Positions 1-8,717 of a stretch of DNA of 36,031 nucleotides are shown here, in pieces. Both the position numbers and the translations under genes were made by a program. Origin of the DNA: Bacteroidota bacterium (lineage in GTDB: Bacteria; Bacteroidota; Bacteroidia; JABDFU01); assembly GCA_016183775.1 (NCBI GenBank), contig JACPDY010000035.1, positions 1 through 36,031 of the forward strand, written 5' to 3'. Position 1 is the first letter of the stretch. Every line of letters starts with the position of its first letter. Below the pieces are notes generated by a model. It was not told where the DNA came from and did no database searches. It was given only the letters and a program-made list of their open reading frames with translations.

Positions 1-60
1 AAATATCAGGAAGGTGAAGATAAAAAGGAGGATGGAACTTCAAACCTGAAATTGTTTTGA
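1..60 (+). CDS. C-terminal tail of an unidentified protein (partial)
   Basis: Frame 1 is open from the first base to a TGA at 58-60 and encodes 19 residues, rich in Lys, Glu and Asp and ending NLKLF. The other two frames close earlier or look less protein-like. Two hairpins follow at once, as expected for a gene end. The gene begins outside the window, so no function can be given. It converges with the barrel protein encoded on the opposite strand. Confidence 0.4.
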   Translation, partial: KYQEGEDKKEDGTSNLKLF

Positions 61-66
61 GACCAA

Positions 67-113
67 CCTCCCCGAAGGGGGTAGCAAACAAAAGCCCCCA
101 CCTTTGGTGGGGG
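67..113. terminator. Tandem hairpins between convergent genes, probable bidirectional terminator
   Basis: The first hairpin pairs CCCC (70-73) with GGGG (77-80) over a GAA loop. The second pairs CCCCCACC (95-102) with GGTGGGGG (106-113) over a TTT loop and is followed by ATTATTT. They lie between the stop of the + strand partial gene (60) and the stop of the minus-strand gene (143), so one structure could end transcription from both sides. Confidence 0.7.
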
Positions 114-142
114 ATTATTTACTTACAATCAGTAATATGATT

Positions 143-1060
143 TTAGAATTTAGCCCTGATCTTACGTTTCTTGTTCTTCTTGCCAAACAGGCCTGGGTAT
201 CTTGAGCGATAGAAACTGCTCTTCCCCCTTATGACGTACATGTAGGTCACAGTATAAGTAAACCAAGTGTCCTTGCCTTTAGGGTCGCCTCTAAGGCCGG
301 TAGGCAGATAATTGTAACTAAGAAGTTCAAGTAGTTCGGGATCGTTGGTACTCACTTCACCACTTCTGTTCGCTAAAGCAACTGCTTCAGGACTGTTTAA
401 TGTTTTTGGATCAACATATGTTGTACTTACGTCATCTAAATAATCGGTAAAGGTTTTTCTGTAGCATATTTCAAATCCAACTCTATGTTTCCTGTTAAAG
501 GTAAAGTGCGAACCAACACCCATTGGAACTGAAATACCAAAAGAACTGTATGCTACCCCTTCAGTTTTTAAAGGTCTTAGATCGTACCATTTGCCGTTAA
601 GTTTGGCCTGTGGACTATGATAGAAAAATCCGATACCTGCAAAACCATAGGCCCTGAAATCGATACTCGTTTTGAATGTTTGTACCATACCCGGTATTTC
701 ATAAAAATAGCCTTCAGTAGTTAATTGCAGTTCAATAATATTGTTTCTGAAACTTAAATTTCTTCCTCTTCTTGGTAAATAAACAGAGTTCTTGTCATCA
801 CCAGATACCATGCTGTATGCCACACCAGCCTTGAAAGATATGAATGGAGATAATTTATACCTTCCATAAGCACCCAAACCAACCCGTGTGGCAGGCATAT
901 TGAGGTCCCCAATAAATTTTTTCGCAGGAGTGTCCTTGCCGCCGACATCACCTAAAAAGCTGGATGCGCCCACACTACCACCAAAATCCCAAAGATATTG
1001 GGCAGAGGAGGTAAAAGGTAAAATCAATAAAAAGGCTTTAAACAATAACTTTTTATGCAT
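143..1060 (-). CDS. PorG/DUF6089-type outer-membrane beta-barrel protein
   Basis: A 305-residue protein with a clear signal peptide (Met-His-Lys-Lys, a hydrophobic core, then SSAQ at about 18-21) and alternating amphipathic strands typical of an outer-membrane barrel. The N-terminal pattern GGSVGASSFLGDVGG, followed by a GDDKNS...RGRNLSFRNNI segment, resembles the DUF6089 family. That family includes PorG, an outer-membrane component of the type IX secretion machine. The C-terminus is strongly basic (KKNKKRKIRAKF), which is unusual for a barrel that ends in a beta-signal. The rest of the window is full of T9SS substrates, which fits, but other DUF6089 paralogues exist, so the PorG assignment is tentative. 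A consensus Bacteroidota promoter lies directly against the start codon. Confidence 0.7.
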   Translation of the reverse strand: MHKKLLFKAFLLILPFTSSAQYLWDFGGSVGASSFLGDVGGKDTPAKKFIGDLNMPATRVGLGAYGRYKLSPFISFKAGVAYSMVSGDDKNSVYLPRRGRNLSFRNNIIELQLTTEGYFYEIPGMVQTFKTSIDFRAYGFAGIGFFYHSPQAKLNGKWYDLRPLKTEGVAYSSFGISVPMGVGSHFTFNRKHRVGFEICYRKTFTDYLDDVSTTYVDPKTLNSPEAVALANRSGEVSTNDPELLELLSYNYLPTGLRGDPKGKDTWFTYTVTYMYVIRGKSSFYRSRYPGLFGKKNKKRKIRAKF

Positions 1061-1064
1061 GAGG

Positions 1065-1094
1065 CAAATATATAAAAAAAATGCTTTATACCAA
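1065..1094 (-). promoter_or_regulatory. Bacteroidota-type promoter, possibly giving a leaderless transcript
   Basis: On the minus strand TTG (1092-1094) is followed after 19 nt by TATATTTG (1065-1072). This is a perfect match to the -7 consensus TAnnTTTG with its usual -33 spacing. Only four bases separate the -7 box from the ATG of the barrel gene at 1060, so transcription would begin at or next to the start codon. Confidence 0.6.
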
Positions 1095-1152
1095 TGTATT
1101 TCAAATAAGAATAATAAATTCGTATGTTATTTAAAATAAGTAAGTTAGAGGC

Positions 1153-2100
1153 ATGGAAAATAAGGTAAAGAAGCTGTTCGGGATTGATCTCCCTGTTATT
1201 CAGGCCGGGATGATATGGTGTAGTGGCTGGAAACTGGCTTCCGCAGTAAGCAATGCAGGCGGTTTGGGTTTGATTGGGAGCGGATCTATGTACCCGGATG
1301 TACTAAGAGAACACATACAAAAATGTAAAAAAGCAACCGGTAAGCCTTTTGGTGTAAATATTCCCCTTCTTTATCCGGACATTGAGAAACATATCAATGT
1401 AGTTTTAGAGGAGGGCGTTAAGGTGGTTTTTACTTCCGCAGGAAATCCCAAAACATGGACATCTCTGCTTAAACAAAACGGAATTACTGTTGTTCATGTG
1501 ATTGCAAATACGAAATTTGCTTTGAAATCGCAGGATGCAGGCGTTGATGCTATAGTAGCTGAAGGTTTTGAAGCGGGTGGGCACAATGGCCGCGAAGAAA
1601 CTACAACATTATGTTTAATTCCCCAGGTAAAAAAGGTGTGTTCGGTTCCGTTGATCGCGGCAGGTGGTATTGGTACGGGTAGGGCCATGCTTGCCGCCAT
1701 GGCATTAGGTGCTGATGGGGTGCAGCTGGGTAGCCGCTTTGTTGCTTCTGAAGAATCCTCAGCTCATATTAATTTTAAAAAGGCGATCATAAATGTGAAT
1801 GAAGGTGATACACAATTAATTTTAAAGCAGCTTACACCGGTTCGCCTGATGAAAAATAAATTTTTTGAACAGGTTGCACAAGCCGAACAAAAGGGTGCAT
1901 CTGTTGATGAATTAAAACAATTATTGGGCCGGTCAAGGGCTAAAAAGGGTATGTTTGAAGGCAATCTGGATGAGGGCGAACTTGAAATAGGGCAGGTGTC
2001 GGCATTGGTTAAAGAAATAAAACCTGTCGCAAAAATTATTGAAGAAATAATGAATGAATATAAACTGGCGAAAGCCGAACTTTGCACAGGTAAAATATAA
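1153..2100 (+). CDS. FMN-dependent nitronate monooxygenase / FabK-like enoyl-ACP reductase
   Basis: A 315-residue TIM-barrel flavoprotein of the nitronate monooxygenase/FabK/2-nitropropane dioxygenase family. Visible hallmarks are the N-terminal LPVIQAGM strand, EGFEAGGHNG at about 137-146 (with the conserved His144), and the phosphate-binding AAGGIGTGRAMLAAMALGAD with GVQLGSRF just after it. Length is normal for the family. Members either oxidise alkyl nitronates to carbonyl and nitrite or reduce enoyl-ACP in fatty-acid synthesis; sequence alone does not separate these, although Bacteroidota often use such proteins without a known physiological substrate. It precedes the M16 peptidase pair by 103 nt and may be co-transcribed with it. 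It is divergent from the barrel gene. Confidence 0.8.
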   Translation: MENKVKKLFGIDLPVIQAGMIWCSGWKLASAVSNAGGLGLIGSGSMYPDVLREHIQKCKKATGKPFGVNIPLLYPDIEKHINVVLEEGVKVVFTSAGNPKTWTSLLKQNGITVVHVIANTKFALKSQDAGVDAIVAEGFEAGGHNGREETTTLCLIPQVKKVCSVPLIAAGGIGTGRAMLAAMALGADGVQLGSRFVASEESSAHINFKKAIINVNEGDTQLILKQLTPVRLMKNKFFEQVAQAEQKGASVDELKQLLGRSRAKKGMFEGNLDEGELEIGQVSALVKEIKPVAKIIEEIMNEYKLAKAELCTGKI

Positions 2101-2203
2101 AACAGATCACCCGGTAGCTTTTGCTGCAGGAGACCAAATAAAAAATAATAACAGTATCGCCGGGCTTAAGGCTGTATGCCGACCGGATAAAAAATAAAGT
2201 AGC

Positions 2204-3451
2204 ATGATAAAGTTCGATAAATTTACGTTGAATAATGGTTTGCGGGTAATTGTACATAACGATACCTCAACGCCAATGGTGTGCATGAACATTTTATATG
2301 ATGTCGGCGCGCGTGATGAAGACCCTGATAAAACAGGCTTTGCTCACTTGTTTGAGCATTTGATGTTTGGAGGATCGGTCAATATTCCCAGCTATGACGA
2401 GCCTTTGCAGAGGGTAGGCGGAGAAAATAACGCGTTCACCACAAATGATATAACGAATTATTATCTGACTTTACCCTCCAATAATATTGAAACAGCTTTC
2501 TGGCTTGAGTCGGATCGTATGCTGAGTCTTGGTTTTTCCGAAAAAAGCCTGGAGGTGCAACGGAATGTTGTTATCGAGGAGTTCCGGCAGCGTTACCTGA
2601 ATCAGCCTTACGGGGATGTATGGCTGTTATTAAAACCTATGGCATACAAAGTTCACCCGTATATGTGGGCCACAATTGGGAAAGAGATCAGTCATATTGA
2701 GAATGCAAGAATGGAAGATGTTAAAGCTTTTTTTCATAAGCATTACAAGCCTGTAAATGCCATTATGGTTTTATCCGGCGATATAACAACTGAAAAGGCG
2801 AAACCTCTTGCCGAGAAATGGTTTGGACCAATACCTGGCGGAGAACCGAATAAGCGTAATTTACCTGTGGAGCCTGTGCAGACGGAAGCTCGCAGTCTCA
2901 CGGTTGAAAAAGATGTTCCGGTTGACGCTATATATAAAGTGTACCACATGTGTTCAAAATACGATCAGGAATATTACACGGTCGACCTGATCTCCGATGT
3001 GCTGTCGCGGGGTAATTCTTCACGCTTTCATAATGAACTCCTGAAAAAACAAAAGTTGTTTTCTGATATCAATGCTTATGTTTCTGGCGATCTTGATAAA
3101 GGACTTTTTGTTGTTTCGGGTAAGCTGGTAAAGGGCGTGAAAATGGAAGATGCCGAAAAAGCGATCGATGCCGAACTGGATAAACTGAAGACGCAGCTTG
3201 TTGATGAGAAAGAGTTGACCAAAGTGAAAAATAAAATGGAGTCAGCGCTGGTGTTCTCTGAAATGGATATTATGAATAAAGCCATGAACCTTGCTATATC
3301 AGAGCATCTTGGCGATGCGGACATAATCAACCACGAAGTAGAAAAGTACAATGCCGTAACAGCTTCCGGTATTCAGGAGCAGGCAAAAAAAATATTTACG
3401 AAGCAAAACAGTTCTGTATTATATTATCTTTCCAAAAAGACGAAAAAATGA
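2204..3451 (+). CDS. M16 family zinc metallopeptidase, catalytic subunit
   Basis: A 415-residue inverzincin-type peptidase. The zinc motif HxxEH is present as H48-L-F-E51-H52, and the downstream acidic ligand lies in VVIEEFRQR (E125/E126). The protein has the usual two-domain M16B fold: an active N-terminal half and a C-terminal half that begins around residue 225. There is no obvious signal peptide, so a cytoplasmic location is most likely unless an unrecognised export route is used. Its stop overlaps the start of the next gene by 4 nt (ATGA), so the two are translationally coupled. The second protein lacks the zinc site, an arrangement like the beta/alpha subunits of mitochondrial processing peptidase and the bacterial YmxG/YmfF-type pairs. 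Confidence 0.9.
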   Translation: MIKFDKFTLNNGLRVIVHNDTSTPMVCMNILYDVGARDEDPDKTGFAHLFEHLMFGGSVNIPSYDEPLQRVGGENNAFTTNDITNYYLTLPSNNIETAFWLESDRMLSLGFSEKSLEVQRNVVIEEFRQRYLNQPYGDVWLLLKPMAYKVHPYMWATIGKEISHIENARMEDVKAFFHKHYKPVNAIMVLSGDITTEKAKPLAEKWFGPIPGGEPNKRNLPVEPVQTEARSLTVEKDVPVDAIYKVYHMCSKYDQEYYTVDLISDVLSRGNSSRFHNELLKKQKLFSDINAYVSGDLDKGLFVVSGKLVKGVKMEDAEKAIDAELDKLKTQLVDEKELTKVKNKMESALVFSEMDIMNKAMNLAISEHLGDADIINHEVEKYNAVTASGIQEQAKKIFTKQNSSVLYYLSKKTKK

Positions 3452-4743
3452 GCCAGGTACTTGATAGAAAAACAGCTCCAGAATCGCATGCGCTGGAGAA
3501 AATACTGATCGCGCAGGCGAAAACCCTGAAGCTTGACAATGGGATCCCTTTAAGTATTATAAATGCAGGTACTCAGGACCTTGTTAAAATCGAATTTATA
3601 TTTAACGCGGGGGTGTGGTATCAACCCGTATCATTGCAGGCTTCCTGTACCGGTTCAATGCTTGATGAAGGAACTAAAACACGTAAAGCCGCTGAAATAG
3701 CTGATGGCATTGATTACTATGGTGCCTATCTCGAACAGGAGGTTGATCAGGATTGGGCGTACATCACCTTGTATACGCTGAATAAGCACCTGGCAAGTGT
3801 GCTGCCTGTGTTGGAAGATGTACTGAAAAATCCGGTATTCCCTGAAAACGAATTAAATATTTTGTTGCAAAATAAACGCCAGACATTTTTGGTTGATAAT
3901 GAAAAGGTGGCGCATATCGCCCGTACACGGTTCAGCGCGTTGATATTCGGGAATGAATTTCCGTATACATACAGACTAAAAGTTGAAGATTTTGAGCTGC
4001 TAAAGCGCGATCACCTTGTGGATTTTTTTAATGCATATTACAAATCGGATCAATGTAAAGTGGTGGTTTCCGGTAAAGTGGATGATTCAGCAGTAAAGTT
4101 GATCAATAAGCATTTTGGTGGAAATGATTGGGGCATTAAGAATCATAAGCCTGATATAGTAAGCGGCAATATCAGATCTGACGCGAATAATAAACATTTT
4201 ATCATGCGTGATGACGCGGTTCAATCCGCTATCCGGATCGGGCGTATATTGTTCAATAAACTGCATCCCGATTATCATGCAATCAAAGTGTTGAACACTG
4301 TGCTTGGGGGGTATTTCGGTTCCCGGCTTATGGCGAATATAAGGGAAGAAAAGGGATACACTTACGGTATAGGCTCAAGGATCATATCATTACGAAACGC
4401 TGGCTATTTCTTTATTTCAACCGAAGTGGGGGCTGATGTATGTAAGCCCGCAATAAAAGAAATTTATTCAGAAATAAAACGTTTGTGTGATGAACTGGTG
4501 CCTGACGATGAGTTAGCGTTAGTTAAAAGTTATATGCTGGGCGATTTTGTGCGATCGGTTGACGGTCCCTTTGCGCTGGCCGAAAAGTTCAAAAAGATCA
4601 TGCTGTATAACCTCGGTTACGATTACTACGATACATTTGTTGATACCATCAGGAATGTTACATCTCAACAACTTCGCGATCTTGCAGGCAAATACCTTAT
4701 TGAGAACCAGTTACATGAATTAGTAGTGGGTAAAATGCAATAA
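3448..4743 (+). CDS. M16 family peptidase-like protein without a zinc site (partner subunit)
   Basis: A 431-residue M16B homologue. Where the zinc motif is expected the sequence reads LQASCTGSMLDEGT, so HxxEH is absent. The C-terminal half keeps the family signature around GGYFGSRLMANIREEKGY and TYGIGS (about residues 290-312), which in active heterodimers helps bind substrate. The gene starts inside the stop of the catalytic M16 gene. The inference is a heterodimer in which this chain is non-catalytic, as with the alpha subunit of mitochondrial processing peptidase. The N-terminus has no signal peptide. Confidence 0.88.
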   Translation: MSQVLDRKTAPESHALEKILIAQAKTLKLDNGIPLSIINAGTQDLVKIEFIFNAGVWYQPVSLQASCTGSMLDEGTKTRKAAEIADGIDYYGAYLEQEVDQDWAYITLYTLNKHLASVLPVLEDVLKNPVFPENELNILLQNKRQTFLVDNEKVAHIARTRFSALIFGNEFPYTYRLKVEDFELLKRDHLVDFFNAYYKSDQCKVVVSGKVDDSAVKLINKHFGGNDWGIKNHKPDIVSGNIRSDANNKHFIMRDDAVQSAIRIGRILFNKLHPDYHAIKVLNTVLGGYFGSRLMANIREEKGYTYGIGSRIISLRNAGYFFISTEVGADVCKPAIKEIYSEIKRLCDELVPDDELALVKSYMLGDFVRSVDGPFALAEKFKKIMLYNLGYDYYDTFVDTIRNVTSQQLRDLAGKYLIENQLHELVVGKMQ

Positions 4744-4800
4744 ATATTGCAATTGCACGTTAATTAAGGTAATTTTATTGGTTACGTGTATCAAATATTA

Positions 4801-6855
4801 ATGCCTTTAAGAAAGATCATTAGTTTAGGAGTTTTTTGTTTTTTTCTTCAAAATTTTGAGGAAGGGATGTATGCTGCCTGCGACCCTTCACCTGCGATTA
4901 AATGTATAAGCGTTGCTGCCAATGGAGAGATCACTATTTCATGGCAAAATCCTTCGCCCCTTCTCAATTTTAACAAGCATTTTATTTACAGTTCTTCAAG
5001 TCTGAATGGGCCCTATGGTGTTGTTGACAGTATTTTTAATTCAGCAACGACGAGCTATACACACATAGGTTCGAATGGAAACACGGCGCGGCTTTATTAC
5101 TATATGAAAAGTAATTGCGGAGGTTCTTTAGATACCGCGGCAGCGGATACTGTAAGTTCAATATTTATGAAAGTTGTAAATCCGGGTAATGGTACTGCGC
5201 AGCTAAGCTGGAATTCAATACATACGCCTTCTTTGACCACTTCGATGGGCTGGTACCGTGTTTTCCGGGAGTATCCGGCCGGAACATGGATGCTGATCGA
5301 TTCCACTCAAAGCCTCACTTATACGGATACAATAACCATTTGCCGCGCCCAGCTTAATTACAGGGTTGAGATCGGTGATAATACCGGTTGTGTGTCGGTA
5401 TCTTCTGCCGCAGGCAATCTTTTTAGCAATATGATCGTGCCAGCAGTGCCTTTGCTTGATTCGGTAAGTGTTGATAACACCGGCAAGGCTATTTTGGGAT
5501 GGAAGCCAGGTTCTTCAAAAGATACCGAAGGTTATATCATTTACCAGATGATAAGCGGTATCTGGCAGAGCATTGATACGGTATGGGGGATTAATAATAC
5601 ATTCTTTAATAATGTTAATTCGCTCGCGGGTTCAACTATAGAGAATTACAGGATAGCCGCATTCGACAGCTGTAAGAATACAAGCCCGATGGGGGTGCCT
5701 CACAATACGGTCCTTGTTAAAAGCACCCCAAATGCATGTGCCCGTTTAAACACACTTAACTGGAACGCATATACTAATATGTCATCAGGCATAAATCAGT
5801 ATGATATTTATGTAAGTACCAATGGGGGAGCATATGCATTTCTCGCAACAACGCCTTCTTCAATAACCTCATATGTACACACTAATCTGCAGCAGACTTT
5901 TGTCTATTGTTATATTGTCATTGCACGGGATATATCGGGTACGCGGTCCTCAACATCGAATAAGTATTGTTATACTGCCAATATTCCGGCTATGCCGACT
6001 TTCTCCTATTTGAAAACGGCAACAGTGTCCTCTGACAATACCGTTAAAGTATATTGTTATGTTGACATTGCCGCGGAGATCTCGAAATACAAAGTATTGA
6101 GAAGCGAGAGTCCGTCAGGGCCCTTTAAATTGATCGGGGCAATTCCATTTACAGGAAGCCCGATCGTTAGTTATACGGATAATACCGCCAAAACAACTGA
6201 GAAAAGTTATTATTACAAAACTGTTGCTGTTGACACCTGCGGTAATGATACTACAGTTACAAATGTTGGCCGGACAATTTTGTTGACCGCGGTAGCCAAT
6301 GATGACCTTACTAATACATTGACATGGAATGATTATGAATTGTGGTTGGGTTCGGTAAATTCATACAATATATATAGGGCTGTTGATGGTGTTTGGGGTG
6401 CGGCACCCATTGCAAATGTTATTTACGCTGCGTCCGGCACAAATACTTTCACAGATGATATTTCCCCTTTGTTCAAGGGAGAAGGTCAGTTTTCATATTA
6501 TGTTACGGCGCTTGAAGATGCAGGAAATCCTTATGGAATCAACGATTCCAGCCGATCAAATGTAGCGGACGCTTTACAGGACGCGAAAGTATTTATTCCG
6601 AATGCCTTTATCCCCGCAGGAAGAAACAATGTATTTATACCCGTGACTTCCTATATTAATAAAACGGAATACGATTTTAGAATTTTTGACCGCTGGGGCG
6701 AGCAGGTTTTTCAGACGAATGACCCTTATGAACCCTGGGATGGAATAATAGATGGAAAAAAGGGTCCGGAAGGTATATATGTATATCTCCTGAAGTTTAA
6801 AACCGCTTATGGTCAATATATCGAACGAAAAGGAATTGTAACGTTACTGCGTTAA
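4801..6855 (+). CDS. Large secreted surface protein with T9SS type B (gliding-motility) C-terminal domain
   Basis: About 684 residues from the ATG at 4801; a GTG at 4786 is in frame, but the ATG gives a normal signal peptide (MPLRKIISLGVFCFF...). The body contains several repeated beta-sandwich modules of fibronectin III character (recurring Y-x-I/V-Y/F strands such as YIIYQMISG, YDIYVSTNG, YNIYRAVDG). The last 90 residues, FIPNAFIPAG..., then FRIFDRWGEQVFQTND, WDG and GPEGIYVYLLKF, are the gliding-motility-associated C-terminal domain recognised by T9SS (type B sorting). The protein is therefore expected to be exported through the outer membrane and attached to the surface or released. It lies between the M16 pair and guaB, 57 nt after the M16 stop. 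Its ligand or function is unknown. Confidence 0.85.
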   Translation: MPLRKIISLGVFCFFLQNFEEGMYAACDPSPAIKCISVAANGEITISWQNPSPLLNFNKHFIYSSSSLNGPYGVVDSIFNSATTSYTHIGSNGNTARLYYYMKSNCGGSLDTAAADTVSSIFMKVVNPGNGTAQLSWNSIHTPSLTTSMGWYRVFREYPAGTWMLIDSTQSLTYTDTITICRAQLNYRVEIGDNTGCVSVSSAAGNLFSNMIVPAVPLLDSVSVDNTGKAILGWKPGSSKDTEGYIIYQMISGIWQSIDTVWGINNTFFNNVNSLAGSTIENYRIAAFDSCKNTSPMGVPHNTVLVKSTPNACARLNTLNWNAYTNMSSGINQYDIYVSTNGGAYAFLATTPSSITSYVHTNLQQTFVYCYIVIARDISGTRSSTSNKYCYTANIPAMPTFSYLKTATVSSDNTVKVYCYVDIAAEISKYKVLRSESPSGPFKLIGAIPFTGSPIVSYTDNTAKTTEKSYYYKTVAVDTCGNDTTVTNVGRTILLTAVANDDLTNTLTWNDYELWLGSVNSYNIYRAVDGVWGAAPIANVIYAASGTNTFTDDISPLFKGEGQFSYYVTALEDAGNPYGINDSSRSNVADALQDAKVFIPNAFIPAGRNNVFIPVTSYINKTEYDFRIFDRWGEQVFQTNDPYEPWDGIIDGKKGPEGIYVYLLKFKTAYGQYIERKGIVTLLR

Positions 6856-6932
6856 TTTCCTTTTGTCGGACGGCATTTTTCTTTCTTTTACGGGAATTTT
6901 TACCGTACTAAAAATTCAAACCACTCCTTCTT

Positions 6933-8405
6933 ATGGCCGCTGATTCTTCAAAATTTATGGGTGAGGGTTACACCTATGATGATGTTCTACTGGTACCTGC
7001 CTATTCAGAGGTACTTCCCCGCGAAGCAGATATCACTACGCAGTTTACGAAAAAAATAAAAGTGAATGCTCCTATCGTTTCATCCGCTATGGATACGGTT
7101 ACTGAGTATAAAATGGCTATCGCACTCGCGCAGGAAGGTGGAATAGGCGTGTTGCATAAAAACATGACGATCGCGCAGCAGGCCGACCAGGTGCGTAAAG
7201 TAAAGCGCTCTGAAAGCGGAATGATCAGCGATCCCGTTGTGTTACTTGAAGTTGCAACAGTGGCTGACGCGCTTGGTTTAATGAAGGAGTTTAAAATAGG
7301 AGGTATTCCGGTAGTATCAAAGACACGTCATTTAGTTGGTATTGTAACAAACCGTGATCTGCGTTTCGAAAAAAATATGAAGCGTCCGGTGCGGGAAGTA
7401 ATGACGAGCCAGGATATAATCACAGCTAAACAGGGTACAGATCTGAAAAAAGCTGAACAGATATTACAGAATTATAAAATCGAAAAGCTTCCTGTTGTTG
7501 ACAAGGACAATGTTTTGGTCGGGTTGATTACATATAAGGATATTTTGAAAGTAAAAGTTAACCCAAGAGCCTGCAAGGATGTTCTGGGCCGCTTACGTGT
7601 TGCCGCGGCCGTTGGAGTTACACAGGATGTGATGGAAAGAGTGGCGGCGCTGGTGAAGGAAGATGTGGATGCAGTAGTAATTGACACCGCGCATGGTCAT
7701 TCAAAGGGAGTGATCGATACCTTGAAAAAAGTAAAGGCAGAATATCCCGATTTACAGGTTATTGTAGGAAATATTGCAACAGGTGAAGCCGCCCTTGCGC
7801 TTGTTAAAGCGGGAGCCGACGCGGTTAAGGTCGGGATCGGACCCGGCTCAATTTGTACAACACGTGTAATTGCAGGTGTTGGGGTGCCGCAGCTTACAGC
7901 CATTACCGAAGTGGCTAAAGCGTTGAAAGGGAAAGGCGTTCCCTTGATCGCGGATGGAGGAATTCGCTTTACCGGTGATATTGTAAAAGCAATAGCCGCG
8001 GGAGCCAGTACAGTGATGATGGGCTCCATGTTTGCGGGAGTGGAGGAGTCGCCGGGTGAGACAATTATTTACGAAGGACGTAAATTTAAATCATACCGGG
8101 GAATGGGTTCGATTGAAGCCATGCAACAGGGCTCTAAAGACCGCTATTTCCAGGATGTAGAAGATGATATTAAAAAGCTTGTTCCCGAAGGTATTTCTGG
8201 CCGGGTGCCCTATAAAGGCAATTTGTCCGAAGTGATCTATCAGCTTATAGGCGGTTTGCGTGCCGGCATGGGTTATTGCGGTGCAAAAAACATTGAAAAA
8301 TTACAGGAGGCGAAATTCATCCGCATCACAAATGCGGGTATTCGTGAAAGTCATCCTCATGGAATTGTTATTACCAGGGAGGCGCCGAATTATACAAGTA
8401 GGTAA
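6933..8405 (+). CDS. guaB: IMP dehydrogenase
   Basis: A 490-residue enzyme that oxidises IMP to XMP with NAD+, the first committed step of GMP synthesis. The catalytic loop GPGSICTTR places the active cysteine at residue 308. Two CBS domains occupy about residues 97-205 ([17 protein letters not shown]... and [17 protein letters not shown]...), and the flap/C-terminal segment [18 protein letters not shown] is intact. Length and motif order are normal for bacterial IMPDH. The gene stands alone, 77 nt after the T9SS type B gene. In Bacteroidota guaB often lies just before a group of PPIase genes; here that group follows after an intervening MITE and an SprB-repeat gene. Confidence 0.97.
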   Translation: MAADSSKFMGEGYTYDDVLLVPAYSEVLPREADITTQFTKKIKVNAPIVSSAMDTVTEYKMAIALAQEGGIGVLHKNMTIAQQADQVRKVKRSESGMISDPVVLLEVATVADALGLMKEFKIGGIPVVSKTRHLVGIVTNRDLRFEKNMKRPVREVMTSQDIITAKQGTDLKKAEQILQNYKIEKLPVVDKDNVLVGLITYKDILKVKVNPRACKDVLGRLRVAAAVGVTQDVMERVAALVKEDVDAVVIDTAHGHSKGVIDTLKKVKAEYPDLQVIVGNIATGEAALALVKAGADAVKVGIGPGSICTTRVIAGVGVPQLTAITEVAKALKGKGVPLIADGGIRFTGDIVKAIAAGASTVMMGSMFAGVEESPGETIIYEGRKFKSYRGMGSIEAMQQGSKDRYFQDVEDDIKKLVPEGISGRVPYKGNLSEVIYQLIGGLRAGMGYCGAKNIEKLQEAKFIRITNAGIRESHPHGIVITREAPNYTSR

Positions 8406-8537
8406 TATTTCCTGAATCTTTTATTTAAGCTAATTGCTTTTCATGAGCAATATAGGGGTGTTTGACTATAGAATATTGTCATTTGTCGATTTTTTGATTA
8501 CTTCTCTATAAAACCTTCCTTATTTTCGCACAACTTA
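8406..8537. other. Spacer downstream of guaB
   Basis: No gene is seen. A weak hairpin pairs ATTGCT (8433-8438) with AGCAAT (8446-8451) and could end guaB transcription. TATTTTCG at 8521-8528 is one mismatch from the -7 consensus, with TTTG at 8493-8496, but the 24-nt spacing is long. If used, this promoter would start transcripts just before the MITE. Confidence 0.3.
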
Positions 8538-8686
8538 GAAACTGTTTAAAATTTATCTATTTGAAATGTTATATGTCGCCCCTACAGGGCTTTAAAAATT
8601 ATTTATTTTTTTCTACCAAGATTCCATCCCTACGGGATTTTAATAGCTCCGTTAGGAGCGAAATCTTGGTAGATTTAAACAGTCTC
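8538..8686. mobile_element. 149-bp MITE-like element with IS5-family ends
   Basis: The element is bounded by GAAACTGTTTAAA (8538-8550) and its near-perfect inverse TTTAAACAGTCTC (8674-8686), 12 of 13 pairing. Both sides are flanked by TTA (8535-8537 and 8687-8689), a 3-bp duplication of the TNA type known from the IS1031 group of IS5. The left 20 nt, including the A before the repeat, are identical to the end of the IS5-family element at 35845-35864. There is no coding frame inside, so it would be non-autonomous. The interior holds a composite palindrome described separately. Confidence 0.7.
8612..8673. repeat. Cloverleaf-like composite palindrome inside the MITE
   Basis: A 12-bp outer stem pairs TCTACCAAGATT (8612-8623) with AATCTTGGTAGA (8662-8673). 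Inside are two smaller hairpins: ATCCC-TAC-GGGAT (8626-8638) and GCTCC-GTTA-GGAGC (8646-8659). A further small hairpin, GCCC-CTACA-GGGC, precedes it at 8578-8590. The arrangement predicts a three-way junction in single-stranded DNA or RNA. Similar CCCTACGGGA / CTCCGTTAGGAG repeats are, from memory, common in Bacteroidota genomes. Confidence 0.75.
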
Positions 8687-8717
8687 TTAAAGTAGTTCTA
8701 ACTAAAATATATACACT

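Noticed and set aside
888-1139. An 83-codon + strand open frame over the barrel gene start
   Set aside because: It overlaps the signal-peptide region of a clear minus-strand gene and runs through its promoter without family features.
6889-6907. Hairpin TACGG/CCGTA before guaB as a purine riboswitch
   Set aside because: The stem is only 5 bp and none of the three-helix purine aptamer core is visible.
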